Numbered from the stretch's first letter, positions 9,816 to 19,414 are shown. The stretch is 64,000 nt of DNA from Levilactobacillus hammesii DSM 16381 (GCF_001434395.1 NZ_AZFS01000045.1:15221-79220); one strand, 5' to 3'. The notes: generated from the letters alone by a model not told the origin. Numbers and translations: made by a program.

Positions 9816-10751
9816 ATGAAAACTTGGCAAAAAGTTTTAACGGGGACCGCCGCTGTTGCTGCGGTCAGTGCCATCAGCGTATTGGGTGGTGCCGCCGTTG
9901 TTTATCAGGCGGCGACGAAGTCCTTTAGACACAATCGCGTTAAGACCAAGCGGCGGGCCATCGCGGAGAACACGGCGGATGACAATGCCTGGTATTTGCG
10001 GCATGATCCCGTAGAGTGGACGCAGACCAGTCTGGATGGGTTAATCTTGCGGGCGAGCTTGGTCGAAGCGGAGCAGCCAACCAAACGGATCGCCATTTTG
10101 GCGCACGGTTTGGGGCATGCGCGTGAACAGATGATTCCGTACGCGCGGGTTTTCCACAATTGGGGATATCACGTCCTCATGCCGGATGCACGGGCACACG
10201 GTGACAGTGAGGGACATACCATTGGTTACGGTTGGCCGGATCGCCTCGACTACACCGGGTGGATCAATCAGGTTATCGCGAAGTATGGGGATGACTGTGA
10301 GATTGTGCTGATGGGTATCTCCATGGGTGCGGCCACGGTCATGGCAACCGCTGGCGAAGACCTGCCACAGAATGTAAAGGCCGTGATTGCGGATTCCGGG
10401 TATGCCTCCGTGCTGGCGGAAGCCCGTTTTCGGATTCGCCATAAATATCACTTGCCGACCTATCCAATCGTGCCCATTGCGGATCAGTATTCGCGGTTAG
10501 CCGAGGGCTATCGCTTGGCCGATGGCGACATTGCTGAGCAGTTGCGGCACACGCATTTGCCATTACTGTTGATTCAAGGTGCCAACGATCAGACGGTACC
10601 AATCGAGAATTTGGACGTTTTATACCGTGCCGCTGCGGGGCCCAAGGAGAAATATCGGGACCCAGAAGCCGCGCACATTGCGACCCGGGCAACGGATGCG
10701 GCGAAGTATGACCAGTTAGTCGCTGACTTTCTGGCAAAGTACGTTGATTAA
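9816..10751 (+). CDS. Membrane-anchored alpha/beta hydrolase
   Basis: A 311-residue protein with a hydrophobic N-terminal anchor (residues 8-31) and then an alpha/beta-hydrolase domain. It has the oxyanion segment LAHGLGH (95-101), the nucleophile elbow GISMG (Ser169), the acid position in LIQGANDQTVP and a late His in AAHIAT. The nearest known group is the lactobacillal serine aminopeptidase/esterase-type hydrolase, probably extracellular and held by the anchor. The substrate is unknown. A cre-like site upstream suggests catabolite control. It is monocistronic, with the znu promoter region following at once. Confidence 0.82.
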   Translation: MKTWQKVLTGTAAVAAVSAISVLGGAAVVYQAATKSFRHNRVKTKRRAIAENTADDNAWYLRHDPVEWTQTSLDGLILRASLVEAEQPTKRIAILAHGLGHAREQMIPYARVFHNWGYHVLMPDARAHGDSEGHTIGYGWPDRLDYTGWINQVIAKYGDDCEIVLMGISMGAATVMATAGEDLPQNVKAVIADSGYASVLAEARFRIRHKYHLPTYPIVPIADQYSRLAEGYRLADGDIAEQLRHTHLPLLLIQGANDQTVPIENLDVLYRAAAGPKEKYRDPEAAHIATRATDAAKYDQLVADFLAKYVD

Positions 10752-10768
10752 AGAAGACTAAAGGCCGG

Positions 10769-10821
10769 TTGACAAGTTTTCATTATCTGGTAACATATTA
10801 AACGGTAATCATTACTGTTTA
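10769..10821 (+). promoter_or_regulatory. Promoter and Zur-type operator of the metal transporter operon
   Basis: TTGACA (10769-10774) with TAACAT (10791-10796) forms a promoter. Overlapping its downstream side is a 23-base palindrome at 10799-10821 with 11-base arms TAAACGGTAAT and ATTACTGTTTA around a central C and only one mismatch. The GTAATNATTAC core is that of Firmicutes Zur boxes, so zinc repression is inferred. Confidence 0.72.
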
Positions 10822-10843
10822 CATATTTTAGTGGAGAAATGAG

Positions 10844-11779
10844 ATGAGTCGATTGCAGCGTGCAAAACACATTTTACGTTGGCGCGGCGTGTTTGCCGTG
10901 CTGGCCATCTTAATGGTGGGCATCATCCTGAGCGGTTGTGGGACGGTGACCACCACTAAGCATGCCGATAATCGGATCCATGTCGTGGCAACGCTAGGAT
11001 TCTATGGCGCGGCGGCTCAGGCAATCCTGGGTGATCGCGGGCAGGTAACCACGGTGATCAACAGCCCCAGTATCGATGCTGAAAGCTACGAGCCGGACGT
11101 GAAGACGGCCAAGTTAGTGGCTAAGGCCGATGTCGTGGTTGAAAACGGCTTGGGCTATGACAGCTGGATGGATCGGGTGGTTTCGGCAAACGATGCCGCG
11201 ACAACCAAGACCCTGACGATTGGCACCCTGATGGGCAAGAAGACCGGGGACAATCCCCATCTGTGGACCGATCCCACCACCATGGTTAAGGTCACCCGTC
11301 ATCTAGTCACCCAGTTTAGCAAGCTGGAACCGAGCCATGCCGCTGCGTTTAAACGCCGGGGTGCGGCCTATGAGCAGCAACTCAAGGCACTGCCACAGCT
11401 GACACAAAAGCTGGCCCGACACAGTCACGGCCAACAGGTTGCTGTGAGCGAACCCGTCTTTGATTTGGCCTTAGAAGCGATGGGCTACCGCGTCAGTGAT
11501 AGTCATTTCGCCCAGTCAATTGAGGAAGATAGTGATCCGACACCAGCCGATATTACGAAATTACAGGGGCAAATTAAGCGCCACGAGATTGCCTTTTTCG
11601 TGGAAAATACGCAAAATACCAGTAAAAACGTGACGGCAATGGTGAACCTGGCCAAACGCTACGACATCCCCGTGGTCAAAGTGACCGAAACCATGCCGGT
11701 CCATCAAAGCTACCGGACGTGGATGTTGAAACAGTATCAACAAGTACAACGCATTCAAGCGAAAGAAGGGCAGTCTTAA
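10844..11779 (+). CDS. Metal (probably zinc) ABC transporter substrate-binding lipoprotein
   Basis: The cluster A-I binding protein of a Zn/Mn ABC importer, 311 residues, exported and lipid-anchored at LSGC (Cys32). The family core is visible: VVATLGFYG, VVVENGLGYDSWM, NPHLWTDP (metal ligand His139), EPVFDLALEAMG and the late VTETMP. The first metal-ligand His, normally in a DPHxYEP motif, is replaced by Glu80 in the corresponding DAESYEP. There is no His-rich loop. It heads a three-gene operon whose stop and next start overlap (TAATG), under a Zur-type operator. Zinc is inferred from the operator, not from the protein. Confidence 0.88.
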   Translation: MSRLQRAKHILRWRGVFAVLAILMVGIILSGCGTVTTTKHADNRIHVVATLGFYGAAAQAILGDRGQVTTVINSPSIDAESYEPDVKTAKLVAKADVVVENGLGYDSWMDRVVSANDAATTKTLTIGTLMGKKTGDNPHLWTDPTTMVKVTRHLVTQFSKLEPSHAAAFKRRGAAYEQQLKALPQLTQKLARHSHGQQVAVSEPVFDLALEAMGYRVSDSHFAQSIEEDSDPTPADITKLQGQIKRHEIAFFVENTQNTSKNVTAMVNLAKRYDIPVVKVTETMPVHQSYRTWMLKQYQQVQRIQAKEGQS

Positions 11780-12477
11780 TGGAAAGTGCACCCATTTTAA
11801 AACTAGAACACCTCGGGGTGACTTTCCCGAACCACCCGGTATTTAGTGACCTCAACTTGACGATCCGTCAGGGGGAGGTTTGGAGCATCATTGGAAAAAA
11901 CGGGGTGGGTAAGACAACTTTGATGCGGACGATTCTGCATCAATTGCGGCCAACCCATGGCAGTATCACGTATTTGCCGAGTCAAAGCGAAGTGACCATT
12001 GGGTACGTGCCACAGTTTCGCAATATCGATGCCGACTATCCGTTGACGATCAAGGATTTTGTGGGTCTCAACCTAACCGGGTGGAAGTTGCCGTGGCTCT
12101 CGGCCAAGGAACGCGCCAAGGTTGAAAAGATTCTGGATCAGACCGGCCTCAGACAGTTAGCCAAACGGCCGATTGGTCAGGCCTCCGGTGGGGAGAAGCA
12201 AAAAGCCTATTTAGCACAGGCTTTAGTGGAAGCCCCCAACCTGTTAATCTTGGATGAATCTACGGCCAGCCTCGATCCCGTGACCAAGACCGAGTTACTC
12301 GATCTGGTGGCGGAGTTGAACCAGCGGCTGCATTTAACCGTGCTCTTCGTGACCCATGACATTCCCATGGCACAGAAGTACACGCAGCAATACTTGATGT
12401 TGACGCCCAGTGGTATTGAACAGGGGCCCATCAAGAATTTAACGACCGAAAAGGTGTGGGAGGGCGAAAATGTTTAG
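11779..12477 (+). CDS. znuC: Metal ABC transporter ATP-binding protein
   Basis: A 232-residue ATPase that powers uptake with the neighbouring permease. It has Walker A GKNGVGKTT (39-47), the signature SGGEKQK (near 141-147) and Walker B LLILDES with the D-loop SLD. The ATG shares its A with the TAA of the binding-protein gene, and AAGAAGGG lies upstream. The longer open frame is overlap only. The last 8 bases overlap the permease start. Family and order (binding protein, ATPase, permease) are those of znu/mts/adc systems; the znuC name rests on the Zur-type box. Confidence 0.88.
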   Translation: MESAPILKLEHLGVTFPNHPVFSDLNLTIRQGEVWSIIGKNGVGKTTLMRTILHQLRPTHGSITYLPSQSEVTIGYVPQFRNIDADYPLTIKDFVGLNLTGWKLPWLSAKERAKVEKILDQTGLRQLAKRPIGQASGGEKQKAYLAQALVEAPNLLILDESTASLDPVTKTELLDLVAELNQRLHLTVLFVTHDIPMAQKYTQQYLMLTPSGIEQGPIKNLTTEKVWEGENV

Positions 12478-13267
12478 CTATGAGTTTATGCGTAACGCCT
12501 TCGCGGCCGGTACCATTATTGCCATCATTTGTGGCATCATGGGGGTCTTCGTGATTGCGCGGAACATGTCCTTTCTGACTCACACGTTGTCGGAAATTGG
12601 CTTTTCCGGTGCGGCCTTCGGGGTCTTTGCCGGGTGGGCACCGTTAAATGGGATGCTACTGTTCACGGTCGTCAGTTCGGTGATTGTCGGGCAACTCTCG
12701 GCACGTTCGGAACGGCGAGAGGCCGCAACTAGTGCCATCTCAGCGCTGTTCATTGGGCTAGGGATTTTATTCCTATCATTGGCGAATAAGAATGCCAGTT
12801 ACGCCACGAGTATTTTATTCGGGAGTGTGATTGGCATCAGTGCCAGTGATGTTCAGCAGATGCTGTGGCTGTCGCTGCTGGTCCTGGTGGTGATCTTCGT
12901 GATCTATCGGTTCCTCAAATTCGACTCATTCGATCACACGGGGGCCCGGGTCAAGGGACTGTGGACCAACGTGTTGTCGATTACATTCTTGGTATTGTTG
13001 GCGTTGAGTGTCAGTGTGGCTGCCCAGATCGTGGGTTCCCTGCTGATCTTTATCCTGCTGACGCTTCCGGCCGCAACGGCGAAGTACTTTGCCCACACGG
13101 TGGGTGGCATGATGCTGTTGGCGATTGCGTTAGCCTTGTTTGGGGTGTGGAGTGGCTTGGTCTTCAGTTACCTGACCAATTACCCCGTCTCCTTCTTTAT
13201 CGCGGCAATCGAAGCCATCTTTTACTTCATCGCTCTGGGTTGGCAACGACTACAGACGGCGGGGTAG
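12470..13267 (+). CDS. znuB: Metal ABC transporter permease
   Basis: A 265-residue ABC-3 family membrane protein with about eight hydrophobic helices. Typical segments are the N-terminal FAAGTIIAIICGIMG, the cytoplasmic loop around QLSARSERREAATSAISAL that contacts the ATPase, and the conserved helix VGSLLIFILLTLPAATA. It forms the pore for the zinc or manganese importer. It is translationally coupled to the ATPase gene and followed by a strong terminator that closes the operon. Confidence 0.88.
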   Translation: MFSYEFMRNAFAAGTIIAIICGIMGVFVIARNMSFLTHTLSEIGFSGAAFGVFAGWAPLNGMLLFTVVSSVIVGQLSARSERREAATSAISALFIGLGILFLSLANKNASYATSILFGSVIGISASDVQQMLWLSLLVLVVIFVIYRFLKFDSFDHTGARVKGLWTNVLSITFLVLLALSVSVAAQIVGSLLIFILLTLPAATAKYFAHTVGGMMLLAIALALFGVWSGLVFSYLTNYPVSFFIAAIEAIFYFIALGWQRLQTAG

Positions 13268-13344
13268 CTGGGTTAACGCCGTCAATTCTGGCAGCGGTAG
13301 CCTCGGTACGTGGTCAGCACAAATAATTAAATAAAAAGAGATGT

Positions 13345-13391
13345 GGGCCGTGAGCCATCAACGATTGTCGTTGATGACCCATGGCCCTTTT
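13345..13391 (+). terminator. Terminator of the metal transporter operon
   Basis: A 20-base stem, GGGCC through CATCAACGA and its complement with a few G-U pairs, ends in TTTT. Confidence 0.88.
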
Positions 13392-13704
13392 GAATTTTAG
13401 CGGTGGTTATTAGTTGAGACCCGACGGTGAAAACGGTAGGCTGGGGATGTGGCAACGGCTGTGTGACGGCCCGCTAGTGCGAAACGGTAACGTTCGGGAA
13501 ATAGATGTACTCGGGCGCAGTGGGTCGGCAATTAGAAAATGGTCTTTGCTGGTTTTCAAAACTAGTTAAGCTCGCTTGTCGCTTTCATTTTGCAAAAAGA
13601 ATCAAAAAAATATTAATTCTAACCGAAATGTAACGAAAAACCCGAACATTTATGCTAAAATTGGGCTTACAATTAACTCTAAAGAAATAGTTGAGGTGAA
13701 GAGG
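13392..13704. promoter_or_regulatory. purR upstream region with PurBox
   Basis: The first 180 bases show nothing recognisable. AAACCCGAACATT at 13638-13650 matches the PurBox consensus (AWWWCCGAACWWT) at 12 of 13 positions and lies just before an extended -10 type sequence, TATGCTAAAAT (13651-13661). PurR probably controls its own gene. A second PurBox half, usual at purine operons, is not clear. Confidence 0.55.
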
Positions 13705-14544
13705 TTGAAAGTCAGAAGAAGTGACCGGTTAGTCGATATGACCCGGTATTTATTAGAACGGCCGCATCAATTGGTATCTTTGACATTTTTTGCGGCGCGG
13801 TATGAATCGGCCAAGTCTTCCATCAGTGAAGACTTAACCATTCTGAAGCGGACCCTCCAAGCCCGTGGCACCGGTCTACTGGAGACCGTTCCTGGGGCCG
13901 CTGGTGGTGCCCGCTTTATCCCTTACATTTTAAGAGAAGAAGCCGAACAATTCGTGAGTGAAATGATCACGGAATTGTCCGAAGCCGACCGGTATCTTCC
14001 CGGTGGCTACGTTTACATGTCAGATATCCTAGGTCGTCCCGCAGCCTTGCGGCAGATTGGCCGGATTTTGGCAACGCAGTACCTAAACCAATCCGTCGAC
14101 GTGGTGGTGACGGTTGCCACGAAGGGAATTCCACTGGCTCAGAGTGTGGCTAATTATCTGAATGTACCGTTTGTGATCGTGCGACATGACTCGCAGATTA
14201 CGGAAGGATCGACGGTTAGTGTGAACTATGTTTCCGGCTCAACCAAGCGGATCGAACGCATGGCACTGTCAAAACGTAGTGTTAAGCCCAACTCACGAGT
14301 ACTGATCGTGGATGACTACATGAAGGGTGGCGGGACCGTTGGGGGTCTCCGCTCCCTCGTCGACGAGTTTGATTCACAACTCGCTGGGGTCGCTGTCTTT
14401 GCCGAAGGGGATTTCGACGGGCAACGGACAGTTAGCAAGTACACCTCATTACTGAAGATTCAGACGGCGGATGAACAGATCCGCGTGGCACCAGGGAATT
14501 ACCTGACCCAGATCTTCGGCGATGACAACAATTCATTAAATTAG
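13705..14544 (+). CDS. purR: Purine operon regulator PurR
   Basis: The Gram-positive PurR has an N-terminal winged helix fused to a PRPP-binding phosphoribosyltransferase-like domain and responds to PRPP. The 279-residue protein begins with a TTG codon ([18 protein letters not shown]) after GAGGTGAAG; the 43 codons of open frame before this do not match the family. The PRPP loop [10 protein letters not shown] is near 202-211. It sits directly ahead of glmU and prs, the enzyme that makes PRPP, as in Bacillus. A PurBox upstream suggests autoregulation. Confidence 0.94.
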   Translation: MKVRRSDRLVDMTRYLLERPHQLVSLTFFAARYESAKSSISEDLTILKRTLQARGTGLLETVPGAAGGARFIPYILREEAEQFVSEMITELSEADRYLPGGYVYMSDILGRPAALRQIGRILATQYLNQSVDVVVTVATKGIPLAQSVANYLNVPFVIVRHDSQITEGSTVSVNYVSGSTKRIERMALSKRSVKPNSRVLIVDDYMKGGGTVGGLRSLVDEFDSQLAGVAVFAEGDFDGQRTVSKYTSLLKIQTADEQIRVAPGNYLTQIFGDDNNSLN

Positions 14545-14555
14545 GAGATATCGGT

Positions 14556-15935
14556 ATGAGCACTAGAAATACGATTATCCTCGCAGCCGGCAAGGGCACG
14601 CGGATGAAGTCAAAGTTGTACAAGGTTTTGCATCAGGTTTGTGGTAAGGCCATGGTTGACCACGTGTTGACGCAGGTGGAAAAGACTAACATGGACAAGG
14701 TCGTTACGATTGTGGGCTACGGTGCCGATGACGTGAAGGCCACGTTGGGTGACCGCACGCAATACGCCTTACAGGCCAAGCAATTGGGGACGGGGGATGC
14801 CGTCTTACAAGCCGAACCTATCTTGAAGGACGAAGAGGGAACCACGCTGATCGTTAGTGGGGACACCCCCTTATTTCAGGCGGAAACGTTTGAAGACCTC
14901 TTCGCTTATCACGAAGCTAAGCACGCGGCCGCCACGATTTTGACGTCCGTTGCCCCAGATCCAACGGGCTATGGGCGCATCGTTCGGAACAACATTGGTA
15001 TCGTGGAAAAGATCGTGGAACAAAAGGATGCCAGTTCAGAAGAACAGGAAATCCATGAAATCAACACGGGTGTTTACGTGTTTGACAACAAGAAGTTATT
15101 TGCGGCCTTACATCAGACGTCTAACGACAACGCTCAGGGTGAGTACTATCTGACCGATGTCATTGAAATCCTGAAGCACCAAGGGGATATCGTCGCTGCT
15201 TATAAGATGGCGGACTTCGACGAATCCATGGGGGTTAACGACCGCGTTGCCTTGGCCAACGCCACGAAGATCATGCGGCAACGGATCAACGAACAACACA
15301 TGCGCGACGGGGTAACCTTAATTGATCCCGAAACGACTTATATTGACGCCGGTGTGAAGATTGGGGCCGATACCATCATTGAACCCGGGGTGCTGTTAAA
15401 GGGCGACACGGTGATTGGGGATGACTGCTACATTGGCGCTCATTCTGAATTGCGAAATGCTAAGTTAGCCGATCACGTGACGGTTACTTCCTCATTACTG
15501 GAAGACTCCGACATGGCAAGCGGCTCGAACATTGGTCCAAACAGTCATTTGCGTCCAGAATCCCACATTGGGCCTAAGGTTCATTTGGGGAACTTTGTGG
15601 AAGTCAAGAAGGCCACGATTGGTGAAGGCACCAAGGTGGGTCACCTGACCTACGTGGGGAACGCCAAGCTTGGCAAGAACATCAACGTGGGCTGTGGTGT
15701 TGTCTTTGTGAACTACGATGGCAAGAACAAGCACGAAACGACGGTGGGTGACGACGCCTTTATCGGGTCCAACTCAAACCTCGTTGCCCCATTGACGGTG
15801 GCTGACCACAGTTTTATTGCGGCCGGGTCCACCATTACCGACGCCGTGAACAAGTTTGATATGGCAATCGCACGGCAACGGCAGACAAACAAACCAAATT
15901 ATTACCAGAAACTACCTTATCGTGGTGAAGATTAA
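14556..15935 (+). CDS. glmU: Bifunctional N-acetylglucosamine-1-phosphate uridyltransferase / glucosamine-1-phosphate acetyltransferase
   Basis: GlmU makes UDP-GlcNAc for peptidoglycan and wall polymers. The 459-residue protein has an N-terminal nucleotidyltransferase domain (LAAGKGTRM, residues 8-16, then [13 protein letters not shown]) and a C-terminal left-handed beta-helix of hexapeptide repeats with the acetyltransferase motifs [10 protein letters not shown] and VNYDGKNKH. The start follows GGAGATATCGGT. It lies 11 bases after purR and before prs and is probably cotranscribed with both. Confidence 0.97.
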   Translation: MSTRNTIILAAGKGTRMKSKLYKVLHQVCGKAMVDHVLTQVEKTNMDKVVTIVGYGADDVKATLGDRTQYALQAKQLGTGDAVLQAEPILKDEEGTTLIVSGDTPLFQAETFEDLFAYHEAKHAAATILTSVAPDPTGYGRIVRNNIGIVEKIVEQKDASSEEQEIHEINTGVYVFDNKKLFAALHQTSNDNAQGEYYLTDVIEILKHQGDIVAAYKMADFDESMGVNDRVALANATKIMRQRINEQHMRDGVTLIDPETTYIDAGVKIGADTIIEPGVLLKGDTVIGDDCYIGAHSELRNAKLADHVTVTSSLLEDSDMASGSNIGPNSHLRPESHIGPKVHLGNFVEVKKATIGEGTKVGHLTYVGNAKLGKNINVGCGVVFVNYDGKNKHETTVGDDAFIGSNSNLVAPLTVADHSFIAAGSTITDAVNKFDMAIARQRQTNKPNYYQKLPYRGED

Positions 15936-16018
15936 GCCGAAGGTCTTGTGTTTCGAGACCCGATAGCATAAAATTATTGTAGTAAATTCTGGCAGATTAT
16001 TTGCTATTGGAGGAAATT

Positions 16019-16999
16019 ATGGCTACGCAATATTTTGACCCTAAACTAAAGATTTTTGCGTTAAACTCCAACAAACCGTTAGCACAAAAGATCGCTAACG
16101 AGGTTGGTGTTGAATTAGGGAAAACTTCGGTGGACCGGTTCAGTGACGGCGAAATTCGCATTAACATCGAACAGAGTGTCCGGGGAAGCCACGTCTACGT
16201 GATTCAATCCACGTCGGCTCCCGTCAACGACAATTTAATGGAACTGTTGATCATGATTGATGCTTTACGGCGCGCGAGTGCGGCTACCATCAACGTGGTC
16301 ATTCCGTACTACGGGTATGCCCGCCAAGACCGGAAAGCCCGGTCACGGGAACCCATTACGGCTAAGTTAGTCGCTAACATGTTGCAAACGGCTGGCGTGA
16401 CGCGGGTCCTGGCTTTGGACTTGCATGCTGCTCAGATTCAAGGGTTCTTCGACGTGCCCGTCGATCACTTGATGGGCGCACCACTGTTGGCCGATTACTT
16501 CTTGACCAACCACTTGGATGAAGATGCCGTTGTCGTTTCACCTGACCATGGTGGGGTGACGCGTGCACGGGCCTTGGCAGAATTCCTGAAGGCACCGATT
16601 GCCATCATCGACAAGCGGCGGCCACGGGCCAACGTTGCCGAGATCATGAACATTATCGGGGATGTGAAAGGCAAACGTTGTATCATGATTGATGACATGA
16701 TTGATACGGCCGGAACCATCACCTTGGGTTCCCAAGCCCTGATGGATGCCGGTGCGAAGGAAGTCTACGCTAGTTGTACCCATCCCGTCTTATCCGGTCC
16801 CGCCATCGAACGAATCAAGAAGTCACCAATTAAGAAGTTAGTGGTGACCGATTCGATTCAATTAACGGCCGACAAGCAAATTGAAAAGATCCAACAAATT
16901 TCCGTCGGTCCCCTGATTGGCCAAGCCATCAAGCGGATCAACGAAAACCGGCCGGTCAGCCCATTGTTCAAGAACCGTTTCCGGAGTCACGAACAATAA
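16019..16999 (+). CDS. prs: Ribose-phosphate pyrophosphokinase (PRPP synthase)
   Basis: This enzyme makes PRPP from ribose 5-phosphate and ATP for purine, pyrimidine, histidine and NAD synthesis. The 326-residue protein starts [18 protein letters not shown]. It has the [12 protein letters not shown] flexible loop, VSPDHGG and the PRPP-binding [18 protein letters not shown] at 16008-16014 selects the ATG at 16019 rather than an in-frame codon six residues earlier. The product is the ligand of PurR, encoded two genes upstream. Confidence 0.96.
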   Translation: MATQYFDPKLKIFALNSNKPLAQKIANEVGVELGKTSVDRFSDGEIRINIEQSVRGSHVYVIQSTSAPVNDNLMELLIMIDALRRASAATINVVIPYYGYARQDRKARSREPITAKLVANMLQTAGVTRVLALDLHAAQIQGFFDVPVDHLMGAPLLADYFLTNHLDEDAVVVSPDHGGVTRARALAEFLKAPIAIIDKRRPRANVAEIMNIIGDVKGKRCIMIDDMIDTAGTITLGSQALMDAGAKEVYASCTHPVLSGPAIERIKKSPIKKLVVTDSIQLTADKQIEKIQQISVGPLIGQAIKRINENRPVSPLFKNRFRSHEQ

Positions 17000-17007
17000 A
17001 TCAGACT

Positions 17008-17048
17008 AAAAAACTTGAGCGGCGCTGGGCGTTGGCTCAAGTTTTTTT
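17008..17048 (+). terminator. prs terminator
   Basis: AAAAAACTTGAGC pairs with GCTCAAGTTTTTTT, a strong intrinsic terminator. Confidence 0.92.
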
Positions 17049-17214
17049 CTTTATCTATTTTTGATCAGAACAACCGTTAGTTAAGCAGGTAAGTTATTTG
17101 AACGGATGCCGATGGGTGGCTGATATTGTGAAGCGCGATTATGATTGGGCCAAGCATAAACGTCAGAGACCCCAGGCAGGTTAGGCTAACGGTTGGGTGA
17201 AGGGAGTTTATGCA

Positions 17215-17565
17215 ATGAAAAGTTGGCAAAGATGGACAACGGGTTGGGTCGCTGGGGCCCTATTGGTGGCACTAGCCATGCGAATTTTGGGCCAGCCGTT
17301 GATGGCGATTGGCAATCTCCTCTTTATGGTGGGATTGGCGCTCGTGATTTTCGGGCTCATCTGCGTGTTGGCGAAGGGGCACCTCTTTACGGGGTGGCGC
17401 CATCGCCGAAAGAAGGGCCAAGACCCGCTGCCTGGTGAAAAGGTGGGCGTGCGGCACGTGGCCAGCGTCAAAAATTCGCCGATTGTGGTTAACGGGGGCG
17501 CCCGGTTCGGGCTATTAGCCGGCGGTATTTATATCGTCGTCGGGATTGTTTTGACGTTATTCTAG
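17215..17565 (+). CDS. DUF3899-like small membrane protein
   Basis: A 116-residue protein with an N-terminal hydrophobic pair (about 11-25 and 31-55), a cytoplasmic basic loop containing HRRKKGQDP, and a C-terminal helix (about 96-115). This layout fits the DUF3899 family of unknown role. AAGGGAG at 17200-17206 selects the ATG at 17215. The downstream methyltransferase starts 21 bases after the stop, so the two are probably cotranscribed. Confidence 0.65.
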   Translation: MKSWQRWTTGWVAGALLVALAMRILGQPLMAIGNLLFMVGLALVIFGLICVLAKGHLFTGWRHRRKKGQDPLPGEKVGVRHVASVKNSPIVVNGGARFGLLAGGIYIVVGIVLTLF

Positions 17566-17586
17566 ATAATAGGGGAAGTCTTTGAA

Positions 17587-18306
17587 ATGAAGACGATTAA
17601 AACGGGGATCGATGCACCAGCCGTGCCCATCAGCTATGAATTGGTGGGGATTGTGTTTCTGATCAATGCTGCTTTTGTGAAACCGGACCAAGGTCGGGGT
17701 GGGGTTATCCTGGCAGGGGTCGTTTTCATCGTGGCGGGTTTGATTTTTCTGCGGACCTCGCTGGTGGGAAAACAGCGAATTTGGACAAAATTGTTGACCG
17801 AGGTAGGGGTTGAATCCACCGGTCAGGCACTCGACTTGGGGTGTGGTCACGGCGCGGTGCTGAATCAGGTCGCCCAGCGGCTCACTCTACCAGGAACCGT
17901 GACGGGCGTTGATCTGTGGCGGTCACGCGATCAGTCACAGAATTCCCTGGCGGTGACGCGGGCCAACTTAAAGGTTTGGGGCGTCTCCGATCGAACGAGT
18001 TTGGTGACGGCCAATATGACCGAGTTGCCGATGGCTGAAGCGCAATTTGATTTGGTCACCACCAGCTTTGCCCTGCACAATATCAAGCCGGCCGCACAAC
18101 GCGAACAGGCGTTGCGTGAGGCTGTGCGGGTATTGAAATCGACCGGGACACTGCTGATTGTGGACACGGGACATAACCGCCATGAGTATCAACGCGTGCT
18201 TGAACAGTTGGACTGCCACGTCTTGCGTGCACGCCGGCTAGGCATCAATGGCTGGTGGACGGGTCCCTGGATGGCCAGTTACGAACTGTGGGCGGTTAAA
18301 AATTAA
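17587..18306 (+). CDS. Class I SAM-dependent methyltransferase with N-terminal membrane helices
   Basis: The 239-residue protein has two hydrophobic segments at about 17-32 and 38-56, then a Rossmann methyltransferase domain. Motif I is LDLGCGHGAVL (from residue 82), followed by VTGVDLW, the acidic NMTELP and FDLVTTSFALHNI at motif IV. It resembles UbiE/arsenite-methyltransferase-like enzymes, but the substrate is unknown. The membrane anchor suggests a lipid or membrane-linked substrate. GGGGAAG lies before the ATG. A strong terminator follows. Confidence 0.8.
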   Translation: MKTIKTGIDAPAVPISYELVGIVFLINAAFVKPDQGRGGVILAGVVFIVAGLIFLRTSLVGKQRIWTKLLTEVGVESTGQALDLGCGHGAVLNQVAQRLTLPGTVTGVDLWRSRDQSQNSLAVTRANLKVWGVSDRTSLVTANMTELPMAEAQFDLVTTSFALHNIKPAAQREQALREAVRVLKSTGTLLIVDTGHNRHEYQRVLEQLDCHVLRARRLGINGWWTGPWMASYELWAVKN

Positions 18307-18310
18307 CATA

Positions 18311-18356
18311 AAAATGTGGGTCAAGGAGCGATTAGGTGCTCTTTGACCCACATTTT
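18311..18356 (+). terminator. Terminator after the methyltransferase gene
   Basis: AAAATGTGGGTCAAGGAGC pairs with its near-complement ending CCCACATTTT, around an 8-base loop. Confidence 0.9.
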
Positions 18357-18713
18357 CGTTAGATAACTAAAGCTTGAAAGACAAAATGTCTGCTTAGTTC
18401 CAGCACTGGTAAGCATTTATGCTATTAAATTCGTCTAAATTGGTCGCACTCCTGCTACCAGGGATTCCACCTGCTGTGGGTACTTTTGAAACTTCAACAC
18501 TCAGTTGCCGCATTGATACAGCCGTTTAACTAATTCGACCCTCAATACGATTGTGGCGGGTCTGACTGTCAATTGATTGGGGAGTCGTGTAGTATGAGGC
18601 ATACCCTATGGGCAGGTTAAGTTGAAAAAATATAAAATGTCGCGAATATTTGACCGAAAATTACGGAGTTAGTCCTTAGACGTTGGAAAACGTTTCTGAG
18701 GAGGACGATAGCA
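18357..18713. other. Intergenic region before the toxin-antitoxin pair
   Basis: No ORF or RNA gene is seen in these 357 bases. Near the end, ACGTT (18680-18684) and AACGT (18689-18693) form a small inverted repeat just upstream of the toxin ribosome site, a plausible autoregulatory operator. A weak TTGACC lies near 18648. Confidence 0.4.
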
Positions 18714-19040
18714 TTGCAGGTTGAATTTGAGCAGCGACAATTGGAAAAAAGCTTTAAAAGCTTATCAACGTTGACACGGCGTTTTGGTCGGCGTGCGGCC
18801 AATAATTTGGGGAAAAGAATCAAGGAATTAGAAGTAGCCGATAATCTCAGTCAAATTTCGCATGTTCCGCCACCAAGACTGCACGCCCTGACGGGAAATC
18901 GACGTGGTTATTTTGCTGTAATGGTTACGGCAAATATGCGTTTAGTCTTTAGTGGGTTAAATCATGAAGGGGAAAAGAGTTTGGTTAAGTCAGAAATTAC
19001 AGCCGTTCTAGTCAAGGAGGTCGTTGATTACCATGATTAA
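18714..19040 (+). CDS. HigB-like type II toxin (RelE/ParE superfamily)
   Basis: A 108-residue basic protein starting at TTG after GAGGAGGA. It shows the HigB 'plasmid maintenance killer' pattern: an N-terminal strand (VEFEQRQLEKSF), ISHVPPPRLHALTGNRRGYFAVMV in the family's active region, and a C-terminal strand ITAVLVKEVVDYHD. Members are ribosome-dependent mRNA interferases. The toxin-first order and 8-base overlap with the antitoxin gene are those of higBA. Catalytic residues cannot be assigned with certainty. Confidence 0.8.
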   Translation: MQVEFEQRQLEKSFKSLSTLTRRFGRRAANNLGKRIKELEVADNLSQISHVPPPRLHALTGNRRGYFAVMVTANMRLVFSGLNHEGEKSLVKSEITAVLVKEVVDYHD

Positions 19041-19338
19041 TAAAAAAGTACCATTCAAATCCCAAATTCCAGTTGCGCCCGGTGAAACCCTAGTCGAAGC
19101 TATTGACTATTTAAAAATTTCGCCCGCAAGCTTAGCGCAACGCACCCACACGACCTTGGTTTACGTTCAAGGCGTCTTGGCCGGCACGGTGGCGGTGACC
19201 CCGGCCTTTGCCGAGGAATTGACGAAGATTATTGATGTGCCCGCGGATTTCTGGTTACGTTATGATGCGGATTATTGGCAGTTGAAGGCCAAGGAAGCCG
19301 CACGCACCCCCAATAAGCGTGGGGGCAATGGTGATTAG
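19033..19338 (+). CDS. HigA-like antitoxin (XRE helix-turn-helix)
   Basis: A 101-residue protein of the HigA family. It has the PVAPGETLVEAIDYLKIS opening typical of that group, a helix-turn-helix (PASLAQRTHTTLVYVQGVLAG) and IIDVPADFWLRYDADYW in the place of the family's 'FWLNLQ' region. It should bind HigB and repress the operon. The ATG at 19033 is well placed after AAGGAGG; an in-frame TTG at 19024 is too near that site. Its start overlaps the end of the toxin gene. Confidence 0.8.
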   Translation: MINKKVPFKSQIPVAPGETLVEAIDYLKISPASLAQRTHTTLVYVQGVLAGTVAVTPAFAEELTKIIDVPADFWLRYDADYWQLKAKEAARTPNKRGGNGD

Positions 19339-19363
19339 CTGGTGTACGGTTTAACCAGATAAC

Positions 19364-19391
19364 TAAAAAGGCCGGGATATTATCCCAGCCT
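19364..19391 (-). terminator. Terminator for the minus-strand phosphatase gene
   Basis: The stem AGGCYGGGAT/ATCCCAGCCT is followed by TTTTT when read on the minus strand. It separates the convergent antitoxin and phosphatase genes. Confidence 0.8.
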
Positions 19392-19414
19392 CAGTGGTTT
19401 CATCCAAATTGGTC

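Noticed and set aside
12865-13326. 153-codon ORF over the end of the permease gene
   Set aside because: Gly/Asp/Val-rich shadow frame without a ribosome site; the permease frame is clear.
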